A model generated the notes under the pieces. It saw nothing but the letters and a program-made list of their open reading frames with translations, was not told the DNA's origin and made no database searches. This document shows positions 16,832-26,000 of a stretch of 64,000 bases of DNA, in pieces (within the stretch, counting starts at the first letter, position 1; the number at the start of each line of letters is the position of its first letter). Source of the stretch: an uncultured Croceitalea sp. (GTDB lineage Bacteria > Bacteroidota > Bacteroidia > Flavobacteriales > Flavobacteriaceae). The stretch covers positions 992,001 to 1,056,000 of the forward strand of contig CANLWK010000002.1 of NCBI GenBank assembly GCA_947494805.1, in the 5' to 3' direction. The translations under genes were made by a program, and so were the position numbers.

Positions 16832-16948
16832 TAGCTAAGAGGCCAATTAGTTCCATCGTTTGTACGCCCCCATACGACAAAGTCCAATAAGGGAACGTCC
16901 ACACGGACTCCCTTATGAACAATGCCATGTAATTGTTCAAAACCCCAA

Positions 16949-17000
16949 TTTACATATCATTGTTAAAAGGATTTCGCTATATTTCCGCAGAAATCAGCGA
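16949..17000 (+). repeat. AGAAATCA hairpin element, copy 2
   Basis: About 84% identical to copy 1 over 51 bp. The loop AGAAATCA (16989-16996) is unchanged while the closing pairs change together (T-A becomes C-G next to the loop, and the outermost C-G becomes T-A), with one pair lost. It ends 90 bp before the CobW-type gene. Confidence 0.75.
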
Positions 17001-17090
17001 ACAGTGGTTGCCAGGTAGTTGCAGCGCATTAGAAGGATAAAAGAAGTATTCACATAATAAAAAAACTATTGTAAACATTCTCAAATTGAA

Positions 17091-18002
17091 ATGGAAGCAA
17101 TAATCACGATTGTAGGTTTTTTGGGATCAGGAAAAACTACATTATTAAAACTCTTGACAAACAACTATATTGATAAAGGTTGGAAACCCTTTATTATTCT
17201 TAATGATTATCAAAATGCAAATCTTGATGCGCAACAGTTTATACAACAAGTAGAGCCTAAACAAGTTAAAGCACTTAGCGGAAGCTGTATTTGTTGTAGC
17301 GGTATAAATGAACTAAGAGATTTTGTCAATGGAATACCTAAGCGAACAAAGGGAATAACACTTATCGAGGCCAATGGCACCTCAGATGCATGTTCACTTA
17401 TGAGCTTTCTTGGTGTCGGTCTCAACGATAGGTTTCTTCCACCTGTTCAACTATCCGTGGTTGATGTCAAAAATTGGCAAAAAAGAGGAGAACACAATGA
17501 ACTCGAAGCAAATCAAATTCAGGTATCATCCTTGATTGTTTTAACTCACATTCAAAATGTACAAAAGGAAAGAATAGCTCTGGTAATTAAAGATATACAA
17601 AAACTAAATCCATCAGCTGAAATTATAAACACGGAAGAAATTGATATTTCTCTCCTTCCTAAAATCTCTCCATCAAAAAACAATGTCGATAAGCTGGACC
17701 ACCTTAAAGCTCATTGGTCTTCTTGTTCTTCAGATTTACCTACTTTGCCAAATTTAAATTGTATTTATGACATTTGTAATGCACTACCAAAAAGCATTTT
17801 ACGCGTAAAAGGTTGTGCGAAAATTGACAAAAAAGAGCACTTTACTTATTTTGAACGTACCCCAAATGGCGAAGTATCCGTTAGACCTTTTAACGGAATA
17901 CCGATAACAGGCCCTAAACTTCTGACCATTGGTCCAGGAAGTGAGCCTGAATTGCTTGAAAAGGCAATCAGAATTAGCTTGCGACCTCACGTTACTTACT
18001 AA
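17091..18002 (+). CDS. CobW/COG0523-type GTPase
   Basis: 303 residues; G3E family P-loop GTPase used for metal insertion into target proteins. Seen: Walker A GFLGSGKTT (residues 8-16), the metal-binding GSCICCSG with the CxCC motif (about 64-71), LIEANGTSD (switch II/Walker B region), and SLIVLTHIQ in place of the usual NKxD. The C-terminal CobW_C region is shorter and less conserved, and no His-rich metal-binding loop is visible. Metal and client protein are unknown; neighbouring genes give no clue. Confidence 0.87.
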   Translation: MEAIITIVGFLGSGKTTLLKLLTNNYIDKGWKPFIILNDYQNANLDAQQFIQQVEPKQVKALSGSCICCSGINELRDFVNGIPKRTKGITLIEANGTSDACSLMSFLGVGLNDRFLPPVQLSVVDVKNWQKRGEHNELEANQIQVSSLIVLTHIQNVQKERIALVIKDIQKLNPSAEIINTEEIDISLLPKISPSKNNVDKLDHLKAHWSSCSSDLPTLPNLNCIYDICNALPKSILRVKGCAKIDKKEHFTYFERTPNGEVSVRPFNGIPITGPKLLTIGPGSEPELLEKAIRISLRPHVTY

Positions 18003-18405
18003 AGTGAATTAAAATGCACTGCAACAACTACTGCAGATTCGAATACACTTCAACTTCGCCTATGACGCTCTTAAACCACTACAGCACTCCAGAACAACGC
18101 CGTCAAGCCGGTCATAATTACTAAGGTCTTTGCCCAATTGAAAAATAAAACATATTAATGCATAGCTGAAGATTGTAAGAGACCGTTTTGAGCACATTCA
18201 GCTGAAAGGGAATGGACTTAATCGCAGGGTTTACGTATTTTTATAGCGTCTACAAAATCTTATGGATTTTGCTCCGGACAAGAAAAACAACTCAGAACAA
18301 TGGGTTTCGCTACGCATGGCGGAAAGCAAACGACAGGTTGCTGCCACACTGTTCATAGCTAAACCAAATTGTACAATAGCATTGTTGCTAACTAAAAACA
18401 CCTTC
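18003..18405. other. Long gap before the Asp-box protein gene
   Basis: 403 bp. The frame of the next gene is open from 18262, but those 48 codons lack any family similarity and no signal peptide would result, so I treat them as non-coding. ATTGTTGCTAAC (about 18381-18392) close to the start codon resembles the GTT-box position of other gaps. Confidence 0.45.
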
Positions 18406-21400
18406 ATGAAAAAATTAAATCTTCTTGTGTTCGCATTCTTATTGGTCGGTCTGCAATTTATTCAAGCTCAGAAAACAAAAAAAGAAGACACCCAACCTTT
18501 AGACGAAATCAAGATTGATGGACTTAAATGGCGAAGTATCGGACCTTCACTTACCTCTGGCAGAATTTCAGATATTGCGGTAAACCCAAATAACCCATTT
18601 GAATATTATGTGGCCTCATCTGCCGGAGGTGTATGGAAGACTGTCAATTCAGGTATAGATTTTGTTCCAATTTTTGACAATGAAGGCTCTTACTCCATTG
18701 GTTGTATTACTATAGATCCAAACAATTCGAATGTTATTTGGGTTGGTACCGGAGAGAACAACAATCAACGTTCTGTATCCTATGGAGATGGTATTTACAA
18801 ATCGCTTGACGGAGGAAAAACATGGACAAATATGGGATTAAAAACTTCAGAACATATTGGAAGGATTATTGTCCATCCTGAAAATTCTGATGTAGTTTAT
18901 GTTGCGGCCATAGGCCCTTTATGGAGTAAAGGAGGAGAAAGAGGTTTGTATAAAACCAGTGACGGAGGAAAAACTTGGAAAGCGGTTCTCACTGTAGATG
19001 AACATACCGGTGTTAACGATGTGCAAATGGATCCGAGAGATCCCAATGTTTTGTACGCGTCCACATTTCAGCGTAGAAGACATGTCTTTACCTATGTTGG
19101 AGGCGGGCCAGGTTCTGGAATGCATAAGAGTACTGATGGTGGAAGTACATGGACAGAAATTAACTCTGGATTGCCGAAAACTGAATTAGGGCGAATTGGA
19201 TTGGCAATTTCTCCTGCAAATCCTGAAATTATTTATGCCATTGTTGAAGCCGCAGATGGCAAGGGTGGATTTTTTGCTTCTACAAACAGAGGTGCAAGCT
19301 GGGAAAAAAGAGGAGACCATAAAACAAGTGGAAACTACTATCAAGAAATTATTGCAGATCCAATTGATGAAAATACAATCTATTCAATGGACACATGGAT
19401 GTCTGCAAGTCATGACGGTGGAAAAACATTTAATAAAGTGGGTGAAGTCACCAAGCATGTTGACAATCACTGTATGTGGATAGATCCGAACAATAATAAA
19501 CATTGGTTAGTTGGTTGTGATGGGGGTATGTACGAAACATTTGATGCTGCCAAATCATGGGATTTTAAAGAGAATATTCCCGTTACCCAATTTTATAAAG
19601 TGGCTGTTGATAACGACTATCCGTTTTATAATGTCTATGGTGGCACTCAAGATAATTTTAGTATAGGCGGCCCTTCTAGAGTACTAACAGGGCACGGGAT
19701 CACCAATTTTGATTGGTTTATTACGAATGGTGGCGATGGGTTCGAATCTCAAATAGACCCTAACAATCCTAATATTGTTTACGCTCAATCACAATATGGT
19801 TATTTGGTCCGCTATGATAAAAAAAGTGGTGAAATCATGGGTATTCAACCCAGTGAACGAGAGAATGAAAATAGCTATCGTTTTAATTGGGATTCGCCTT
19901 TGGCAGTAAGCAAGCATGCTTCCGGACGATTATATTTTGCAGCCAATAAAGTATTTCGTTCTAATGATTATGGCAATAGTTGGGATGTCATCAGCGATGA
20001 TTTAACCCAGCAAATTGATAGGAACAAACTCAAGGTCTTTGATCGTGTGGTGAGCATCGATGCCGTAGCTAAGAACGGTTCTACATCGCTTTATGGAAGT
20101 ATCGTTGCATTGTCTGAGTCACCTATTGATGAAAACCTTATCGCTGTTGGTACCGATGATGGCCTAATTCAAATCACAGAAAATGGAGGGACAACCTGGC
20201 GTTCCGTAAACAACATTTCAGGTGCTCCAAAACAATCATATGTGAATAGTGTCTACCTTTCCAAACATGATGTCAATGTTATGTATGTAGCATTTAACCA
20301 TCATAAATATGGTGACTTTAAACCCTATCTATTTACATCGAAAGATAAAGGAAAAACATGGACTTCTATCAGTACCAATTTACCCATAAAAGGTAGTATC
20401 TATGCTATTGAAGAAGATCATATTGACAAGAATTTGATTTTCTGTGGTTCTGAATACGGTGTATTCTTCTCACCAAACAAAGGACAAAGATGGAAACAAC
20501 TGAGTTCAGGATTGCCAACTATAGCTGTTAGGGATATAGCCATTCAGGAACGGGAAAATGATTTGGTGCTTGGCACTTTTGGTAGGGGATTCTATATTCT
20601 GGATGATTATTCTGCCCTGAGAAATCTTGAAAACAAAGCCCCAACCGAAGTAGCAAAAATTTATCCGATTCGCAAAGCCCTGTCTTGGGAAAAAAGTCTG
20701 CCATTAGGATTGCCGGGAAAGGCATTTCAAGGTGATAATTTTTATACAGCTACAAATCTTGGTCCTGAAGCGATCATTACGTATTACTACAATGACACAT
20801 ATACATCGTTAAAAGAAACCCGTACGAAAAAAGAAGAAGAGCTTATTAAAAATAGAAAAGATGCTTTCTACCCCGATTATGATTCTTTAAAATCTGAAAT
20901 GGAAGAGCAAGAACCTGCGTTGGTATTTACCATTAAAAATGGCGACGGACAAATCGTTAAAAAAGAGTTTAAAAAACCTAAAAAGGGAATACAACGCTTT
21001 CATTGGGATTTGAGATATACGCTTCAAAACCCGATAGATTTAAGTAAGTCCTCCTTCTATAATCCTTGGGAACCAATAGATGAAGGAACTTTAGTGCAAC
21101 CTGGAACTTATACTATAGAAATGGCAATGTACAGTAATGGCAAAATGAGTACGTTGGTGAGGCCAATTTCATTTGATGTTCTCGGATTGGAAAACACAGT
21201 AATGCCAGCTGAAAACAGAGCGGCAAAAGTAGCATTTCAAAAACAAGTCTCCCAACTTGAAGCCGATCTACAAGCTTGCCAGAAAATTGTAAGTGAAACA
21301 AATACAAAACTGGAATACATCAAATCAGCTATTAAACGATCTGAACTGCCTTATGAAGCACTTTCAAAAACTGTTTTAGAGATTGAAAATAAACTTAAGA

Positions 21401-21681
21401 ACATCAATGTATCACTTTATGGCGACCGTGTAAAAAGCAGATTAGATATAAGCCAACCCAAAAGCCCTGCTGCGCGTATTGGAATTATAAGTTACGAACA
21501 AAAATATTCTACCGCTGCGCCTACTCAAACACACAAAGACAGCTATGCCATTGCCAAAACTGAAATTGAAGTGTTAAAACAAAAAGTTGAGGCTATTTTT
21601 AATATTGATGTAAAACAATTGGAAGACCAACTTATTAAATCCGGAGCACCATACACACCTGGACGCGGGTATAAAAATTAA
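18406..21681 (+). CDS. Secreted BNR/Asp-box (VPS10/sortilin-like) repeat protein
   Basis: 1091 residues from ATG 18406 (MKKLNLLVFAFLLVGLQFIQAQ signal peptide, Sec-exported). Two seven- to ten-bladed beta-propeller regions with repeated Asp-box motifs such as SLDGGKTWTNM, TSDGGKTWKAV, STDGGSTWTEI, SHDGGKTFNKV and SKDKGKTWTSI (about residues 95-770). The C-terminal 300 residues contain a beta domain, then a helical/coiled stretch (QLEADLQACQKIVSETNTKL). Such proteins are annotated glycosyl hydrolase or sialidase-like but lack proven catalytic residues; a secreted binding protein is as likely. No T9SS sorting domain at the end. Unusually large for a single gene in a cassette-like stretch. Confidence 0.86.
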   Translation: MKKLNLLVFAFLLVGLQFIQAQKTKKEDTQPLDEIKIDGLKWRSIGPSLTSGRISDIAVNPNNPFEYYVASSAGGVWKTVNSGIDFVPIFDNEGSYSIGCITIDPNNSNVIWVGTGENNNQRSVSYGDGIYKSLDGGKTWTNMGLKTSEHIGRIIVHPENSDVVYVAAIGPLWSKGGERGLYKTSDGGKTWKAVLTVDEHTGVNDVQMDPRDPNVLYASTFQRRRHVFTYVGGGPGSGMHKSTDGGSTWTEINSGLPKTELGRIGLAISPANPEIIYAIVEAADGKGGFFASTNRGASWEKRGDHKTSGNYYQEIIADPIDENTIYSMDTWMSASHDGGKTFNKVGEVTKHVDNHCMWIDPNNNKHWLVGCDGGMYETFDAAKSWDFKENIPVTQFYKVAVDNDYPFYNVYGGTQDNFSIGGPSRVLTGHGITNFDWFITNGGDGFESQIDPNNPNIVYAQSQYGYLVRYDKKSGEIMGIQPSERENENSYRFNWDSPLAVSKHASGRLYFAANKVFRSNDYGNSWDVISDDLTQQIDRNKLKVFDRVVSIDAVAKNGSTSLYGSIVALSESPIDENLIAVGTDDGLIQITENGGTTWRSVNNISGAPKQSYVNSVYLSKHDVNVMYVAFNHHKYGDFKPYLFTSKDKGKTWTSISTNLPIKGSIYAIEEDHIDKNLIFCGSEYGVFFSPNKGQRWKQLSSGLPTIAVRDIAIQERENDLVLGTFGRGFYILDDYSALRNLENKAPTEVAKIYPIRKALSWEKSLPLGLPGKAFQGDNFYTATNLGPEAIITYYYNDTYTSLKETRTKKEEELIKNRKDAFYPDYDSLKSEMEEQEPALVFTIKNGDGQIVKKEFKKPKKGIQRFHWDLRYTLQNPIDLSKSSFYNPWEPIDEGTLVQPGTYTIEMAMYSNGKMSTLVRPISFDVLGLENTVMPAENRAAKVAFQKQVSQLEADLQACQKIVSETNTKLEYIKSAIKRSELPYEALSKTVLEIENKLKNINVSLYGDRVKSRLDISQPKSPAARIGIISYEQKYSTAAPTQTHKDSYAIAKTEIEVLKQKVEAIFNIDVKQLEDQLIKSGAPYTPGRGYKN

Positions 21682-21814
21682 AATCAGCTGTGATTTCCCT
21701 CAAATAGCAATAACACAGCTAGCACCAGGCACAGCACGACCAAATTAAATTCGACATTCTTATAAGGTTAGAGATAAACTGCAACGGAATATTCAAAACC
21801 TTAAAAGACATCCA

Positions 21815-21913
21815 ATGAGAAAGTACTTGACTTTTTTTGGTTTTTCCTTGGTGTTCTTTATTGTTATAGCGAGTTGTTCAAATGACCGGAAGGATTTTGT
21901 TATATTTAAGTAG
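21815..21913 (+). pseudogene. Stub of a lipoprotein gene (signal peptide only)
   Basis: 32 codons: MRKYLTFFGFSLVFFIVIASCS, a complete lipoprotein signal peptide with lipobox IASC, then NDRKDFVIFK-stop. The codons after the lipobox coincide with the AAGGATTTTGTTATATTT block shared with the hairpin elements at 15520 and 16967, so the coding sequence is cut exactly where the repeat begins. Either a recombination scar or a remarkable tiny lipoprotein. Confidence 0.65.
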
Positions 21914-21925
21914 AGATCATCGAAC
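21890..21925 (+). repeat. Diverged copy of the hairpin element
   Basis: AAGGATTTTGTTATATTT followed by AAGTAGAGATCATCG; aligned with copies 1 and 2 it keeps the TATATTT block and loop (AGAGATCA), but the stem is poor. It ends about 90 bp before the nucleoside-hydrolase-like gene, the same spacing as in the other copies. Confidence 0.55.
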
Positions 21926-22012
21926 CGCGTTTAACGGACCCTTGTAGACTTTTAGGTACGGACAATAGTATCGTAATCGAATGAATTATTAAGAACAATA
22001 ACTTACATATAA

Positions 22013-23335
22013 ATGAAATACTTCATCTCTCTATTGCTTCTGTTATTCTCGACACATTCAATTCTGAACGCTCAAAAAAAAATCATTCTAGATACTGATC
22101 CTTCTGCCGACCCAGATGATGTTGGATGTATGGCAATGCTTCATAATATGGCAACAAATGGGGAATGCGAAATCTTAGCAATTATAAATTCTACACATTA
22201 CAAACAATCTTCATTAAGTATTAGCGCTATAAATGAGTTTTATAACAGAAAAGCAATTCCTGTTGGTGATTATAAAGGGTATAAAGCAAAAATAGAATCG
22301 CCAAAAGAGAACTATGACTATCATCTCGCAAGAGTCTACCCAAGAAGCTTAATGTCTTGGATAGATGCAATTGATGGTGTTTCCTTGTATCGAGAAATCT
22401 TGGCAAGTGCTGATGATACCAGCATCACTATTGTTATTATAGGTACAATGCATAATTTTTATGATCTTTTGAAATCAGAAGGAGACCAATTTAGCTCTTT
22501 AAACGGAATTGAATTGGTCAGAAGGAAAGTTCAACAAGTCGTGACTATGGGAGGTAATTTTATTGACGGCAAAGGTTTTGATAGAACTAATTGGGGAGGA
22601 TCAGAAACTTTATGCAATTATACTAATTGGTCTTGTTTGAATACCGAAAGAAACCAAATGTGCCAATATGTTATTGAGCATTGCCCAAGTCCTTTTATTG
22701 CTTCTGGTTGGGAAGTTGGCTGTGGTGATTATTATAATGCCAATTATGGCAATGTAATTACAGGACAAAATCTTAGAACTTTAGACTCTACACATGTTCT
22801 AAGAAGAAGTTATGAATATCATTTTTTAACTAGGGGAGAAACCGAGAATATCAGTCGTCATAGTAATGATCAATGTGCCCTACATTACGCCGTTAGAGGA
22901 GAGAGTAATAACTATACGGCATTTACCAATGGTAAAATAACTCTTTCAGAAGATGGAGCATGCAATTGGGACAATTCCATTAATATGTTTCAAGGATATA
23001 TTCAAAAAAGCCGAGATAAGGATTCAATAGCACGAGAAATTGAATCTTTAATGATGATGAACATACAAGAAGTAAATTTAATACCTCCCAGTCAACCTAA
23101 GAATATAGTTCTTGATCGAAAGAACAATAAATTGATATGGGATAAGTCCGTTGATAAATCTAAGGGTAGTTGGGTCGTTGGTTACAATATATACATCGAA
23201 GATCATTACTTCAAAATGGTTTATGGTAATCAACTTTTATTTGATGATCTTATGACTAAGGATACAAATTTGGTTCTTAAGGCCGTAAATTCTTCTGGTA
23301 TAGAAAGTGAAGCGAGTTTTTTTACTTTGAAATAG
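22013..23335 (+). CDS. Secreted nucleoside hydrolase-like protein with C-terminal beta domain
   Basis: 440 residues. Signal peptide MKYFISLLLLLFSTHSILNAQ; exported. The inosine-uridine nucleoside hydrolase motif reads ILDTDPSADPDDVGCMAML (about 25-43), giving the Asp cluster that binds Ca2+ and ribose, with MGGNFIDGKGFDRTNWGG and a later NDQCALHYAV segment (Asp near position 285 as the final metal ligand). After about residue 355 comes a short fibronectin-III-like region (PPSQPKNIVLDRKNNKLIWD). Likely to act on extracellular nucleosides or related N-glycosides; substrate unproven. Confidence 0.83.
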   Translation: MKYFISLLLLLFSTHSILNAQKKIILDTDPSADPDDVGCMAMLHNMATNGECEILAIINSTHYKQSSLSISAINEFYNRKAIPVGDYKGYKAKIESPKENYDYHLARVYPRSLMSWIDAIDGVSLYREILASADDTSITIVIIGTMHNFYDLLKSEGDQFSSLNGIELVRRKVQQVVTMGGNFIDGKGFDRTNWGGSETLCNYTNWSCLNTERNQMCQYVIEHCPSPFIASGWEVGCGDYYNANYGNVITGQNLRTLDSTHVLRRSYEYHFLTRGETENISRHSNDQCALHYAVRGESNNYTAFTNGKITLSEDGACNWDNSINMFQGYIQKSRDKDSIAREIESLMMMNIQEVNLIPPSQPKNIVLDRKNNKLIWDKSVDKSKGSWVVGYNIYIEDHYFKMVYGNQLLFDDLMTKDTNLVLKAVNSSGIESEASFFTLK

Positions 23336-23566
23336 AACGACCTACAATATAATGTGGAACGTTACCTATAATTGCTCAAAAGCAGTCCTAACTTAATAAA
23401 AATTGGGAATTTGAAAGTCACATAATGAAGATAACGAACAGCAGATAGCATCGTATAAAACTACTTAATAATACAGATCCACCTACAAAAAACCTCATGG
23501 ATTTTCCATTGGGTTCTTATATGCTAAATTGATTGCTGAAACGAGCAAAGAAATCATAGGCTGACG

Positions 23567-23579
23567 GTTGTAGCCAATT
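23567..23579 (+). repeat. GTTGTAGCCAATT box
   Basis: Best example of the box found near starts of cassette-like genes; 12 bp before the ATG at 23591. Differs at one base from the box at 16276 and at two from that at 24120. The left part of the gap has GACCTACAA (about 23341-23349), a partial complement. Confidence 0.55.
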
Positions 23580-23590
23580 AAAAAATTGTA

Positions 23591-23926
23591 ATGAATCTCA
23601 ATAACAAAAAATTTGTGACTCTTGAAAATAAAAGTGGACTGTCATCAGGCGAAACGATTTTTCATTATTTCCAAAGTGGCACTAAAATAACTGGAAAATA
23701 CGAAGGAGGTTCAATTGCGGAAGGACATATAATCGGAAAACAGACCCAAAATTCAGAAATTGAACTTTTATATCAGTGCCTAACGGTCGAAGGGGAATTG
23801 AAAGTTGGGGAATCAAAAGGTACGGTTTCAGAAACACAAAGTGGAAAACTGAAATTAAAATTTGACTGGAATTGGCTTAATGGTGATTTGTCAGGTGGAA
23901 AATCGGAGTATATAGAAATTGAATAA
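23591..23926 (+). CDS. Hypothetical protein, 111 residues (beta-rich, MORN-like pattern)
   Basis: Short cytoplasmic protein with repeated beta-hairpin character: SSGETIFHYFQSGTKITGKYEGGSIAEGHIIGKQ and SEIELLYQCLTVEGELKVGESKGTVSE. Relatives are sometimes labelled N-acetylglutamate synthase in databases, which the sequence does not support (no acetyl-CoA-binding loop). Function unknown. Single gene between two GTT boxes. Confidence 0.7.
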   Translation: MNLNNKKFVTLENKSGLSSGETIFHYFQSGTKITGKYEGGSIAEGHIIGKQTQNSEIELLYQCLTVEGELKVGESKGTVSETQSGKLKLKFDWNWLNGDLSGGKSEYIEIE

Positions 23927-24119
23927 AACTAGCTATAACAAGGTATATAACCGAAAAGGCCTTTTGAGATAAATGAAAGTCTTGTTCTTTGATCGGGCAA
24001 CACCAAAGCAAAGTTTTTAGGTTTATTGAAATAGTAGCAATTAAAACATTTATTTTGCCTTAGCACAAAATCGAAAATGAAGTACATCAAACCTGCCCTG
24101 CCCTATCCATACACTAAAC

Positions 24120-24132
24120 GTTGTGACCAATT
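24120..24132 (+). repeat. GTTGTGACCAATT box
   Basis: Member of the GTT-box family, 28 bp before the AraC-type start codon. The left part of the gap begins with AGCTATAACAAGG (about 23932-23944), a partial complement behind the previous stop codon. Confidence 0.5.
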
Positions 24133-24160
24133 CAACAATTTTTAATACTATCTTTTAAAT

Positions 24161-25012
24161 ATGATTGAGTTTGAAGAAATCACTTCAATTCCCTCTTTTT
24201 CCAATCAATTGAAAAATAAGATATTGTACTCTAATCACTCTGAAGACATTTCGGTATCATATAAATCTACCTATACCATAAAATATGTTATTGATGGCTT
24301 AAAACACTATAACCTGGATCGTCAAGACATAGAAGTTTCAAAAAGTCAATATTTAATTTTAAACCATGATAGCCTAATCACTACTGAAGCAAAAAAGGGA
24401 ACAAAAGGTCTATCATTATTCTTATCAACAAAACTGATCAACGAAATTTCACATTTTTACTCCAATGGTAATTCTTCAATTAAGTTTCTTGAAGTAATTC
24501 AAACCAGTTCAGATCAAAAGGTCAAAAAGCTACTTGATAAAATCATTTATCTATATAAAAACAACAAAATCGCCTTAAAACAAAAGAAAGATGATTTGTT
24601 CATTGCAATCTCAGAGCTAGTTGTTCAAGAGCAAATTGCCATAGATAATAACTTTACAAGGTTAAAAATCGTCAAGCACGATACAAAAAGAGAGTTATAT
24701 AACTCAATAACAAAAGCCAAAGAATATTTAAACGATAATTTCAAAGAAAAAATATCACTTGATCAAATCAGTAGAGATATAGGAATAAGTAAATATTATT
24801 TACACAGACTTTTCAGAGAAATCAATGGAAATACACCTCTTGAATATTTAAAAAGCATTCGTTTGGAAGAAGCAAAAAACAAACTTCAATATTCCAAGGA
24901 TCCTATTTTTGAAATAGCTTTTAAATGTGGTTTTGACAGTACGTCTTACTTCTCAAATATGTTTAAAAAGCATACTGGATTTTCACCAACCCAATTTAGA
25001 AAAACCCTTTAA
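24161..25012 (+). CDS. AraC family transcriptional regulator
   Basis: 283 residues. The C-terminal double helix-turn-helix is clear: SLDQISRDIGISKYYLHRLFREINGNTPLEYLKSIRLEEAKNKL and PIFEIAFKCGFDSTSYFSNMFKKHTGFSPTQFRK (about 195-283). The N-terminal 170 residues form a cupin-like sensing domain without a recognisable ligand signature. The downstream metallophosphoesterase starts 69 bp later on the same strand and is a possible target. Confidence 0.92.
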   Translation: MIEFEEITSIPSFSNQLKNKILYSNHSEDISVSYKSTYTIKYVIDGLKHYNLDRQDIEVSKSQYLILNHDSLITTEAKKGTKGLSLFLSTKLINEISHFYSNGNSSIKFLEVIQTSSDQKVKKLLDKIIYLYKNNKIALKQKKDDLFIAISELVVQEQIAIDNNFTRLKIVKHDTKRELYNSITKAKEYLNDNFKEKISLDQISRDIGISKYYLHRLFREINGNTPLEYLKSIRLEEAKNKLQYSKDPIFEIAFKCGFDSTSYFSNMFKKHTGFSPTQFRKTL

Positions 25013-25081
25013 AATCAGCAAGATTTTATAAATCAACGTTAGAAAACCACGCTACTTTTGGTCAAAGAAAACTAAGGGTAA

Positions 25082-25804
25082 ATGATTGAAAAAATAGCGC
25101 ATATTACTGATTTACATCTTGATGAACAGTTTCCTTTTGAAGATCAATCATCTGCAAGAAAACGATTTGATAGAATTTTAAAAAGTATTAAAGATGATAA
25201 CATCGATCATGTTGTGTGCACAGGCGATATTGGAGAAAACAAAGGTATTCCCTATTTCTTCGAGCAGCTAAAAAACATGAATTTTTCAATTACCTTGGGC
25301 AATCATGATGAATTTATAGAAATTTCTAAATACTACCGTTTGGGAGCAAACTATGATTCTAAAAAAATCTATCGCAGTGTCGTAGAAAAAGACTTCAAAT
25401 TTATTTACCTAGACTCTTCTTCAGCAATTATTGATGTTGAACAACTCATCTGGCTTAGAAAAGAACTTATAACATCAAAACCCATAATCATTTTTATTCA
25501 TCATCCGATTATTGGACTTAATTTGAAGGTTGATGAAATCGGAAAGTTGCAAAACAGAAAAGACCTTACAAAAATATTGACAGAGGTAACAAATGAAGTT
25601 ACTGTTTATTGTGGCCATTATCATATGGAAAGCACTTTGGTCTATAAAAACATTACACAATGTATTACACCGGCAGTTGCCTTTCAAATTAAGAAAAGCA
25701 TTGATAAGATCCTAACAGATACTACCCGCTCTGGTTACAGAGTCATTCAAATTAAAAAAACCGAGCTTTCTTCAAAGGTTAAATTTATAACCAATGCAGA
25801 CTAA
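25082..25804 (+). CDS. Calcineurin-like metallophosphoesterase
   Basis: 240 residues, cytoplasmic. All metal-site motifs are present in order: DLHLD (D-x-H, about 10), GDIGE (GD, about 47), GNHDE (GNHD, about 71), HH (about 140) and GHYH (about 178). Closest in layout to cyclic-nucleotide phosphodiesterases of the CpdA type, but the substrate is open. Overlaps the following small membrane-protein gene by 11 bp, so the two are coupled. Confidence 0.92.
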   Translation: MIEKIAHITDLHLDEQFPFEDQSSARKRFDRILKSIKDDNIDHVVCTGDIGENKGIPYFFEQLKNMNFSITLGNHDEFIEISKYYRLGANYDSKKIYRSVVEKDFKFIYLDSSSAIIDVEQLIWLRKELITSKPIIIFIHHPIIGLNLKVDEIGKLQNRKDLTKILTEVTNEVTVYCGHYHMESTLVYKNITQCITPAVAFQIKKSIDKILTDTTRSGYRVIQIKKTELSSKVKFITNAD

Positions 25805-26000
25805 AAAACAGTCACTCATTGAAAGCTTGGCTAATGTCACCGTTGGTTTTTTAATCACCATAATTTCATTGCATGTGCTATTCCCGTTGTTAGGAATAGA
25901 AAACCACTCTGGAAAAAATATGCTAATAACAATCTATTTGACTATTTTGAGTGTTCTAAGAAATTATATTTTAAGACGATACTTCAATAGAAAACAATAG
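25794..26000 (+). CDS. Small two-helix membrane protein (DUF7220-like)
   Basis: 68 residues. Pattern SLIESLANVTVGFLITIISLHVLFPLL, then ITIYLTILSVLRNYILRRYFNRK, matches the phage/plasmid DUF7220 layout: two helices, a loop, and a final basic LRxYxLRRxFN. Such genes are common in prophages and mobile elements of aquatic bacteria. Starts inside the end of the phosphoesterase gene. Confidence 0.72.
   Translation: MQTKKQSLIESLANVTVGFLITIISLHVLFPLLGIENHSGKNMLITIYLTILSVLRNYILRRYFNRKQ

Noticed and set aside
18262-18405. 48-codon N-terminal extension of the Asp-box protein
   Set aside because: It would bury the signal peptide and runs through gap sequence; ATG at 18406 is preferred.
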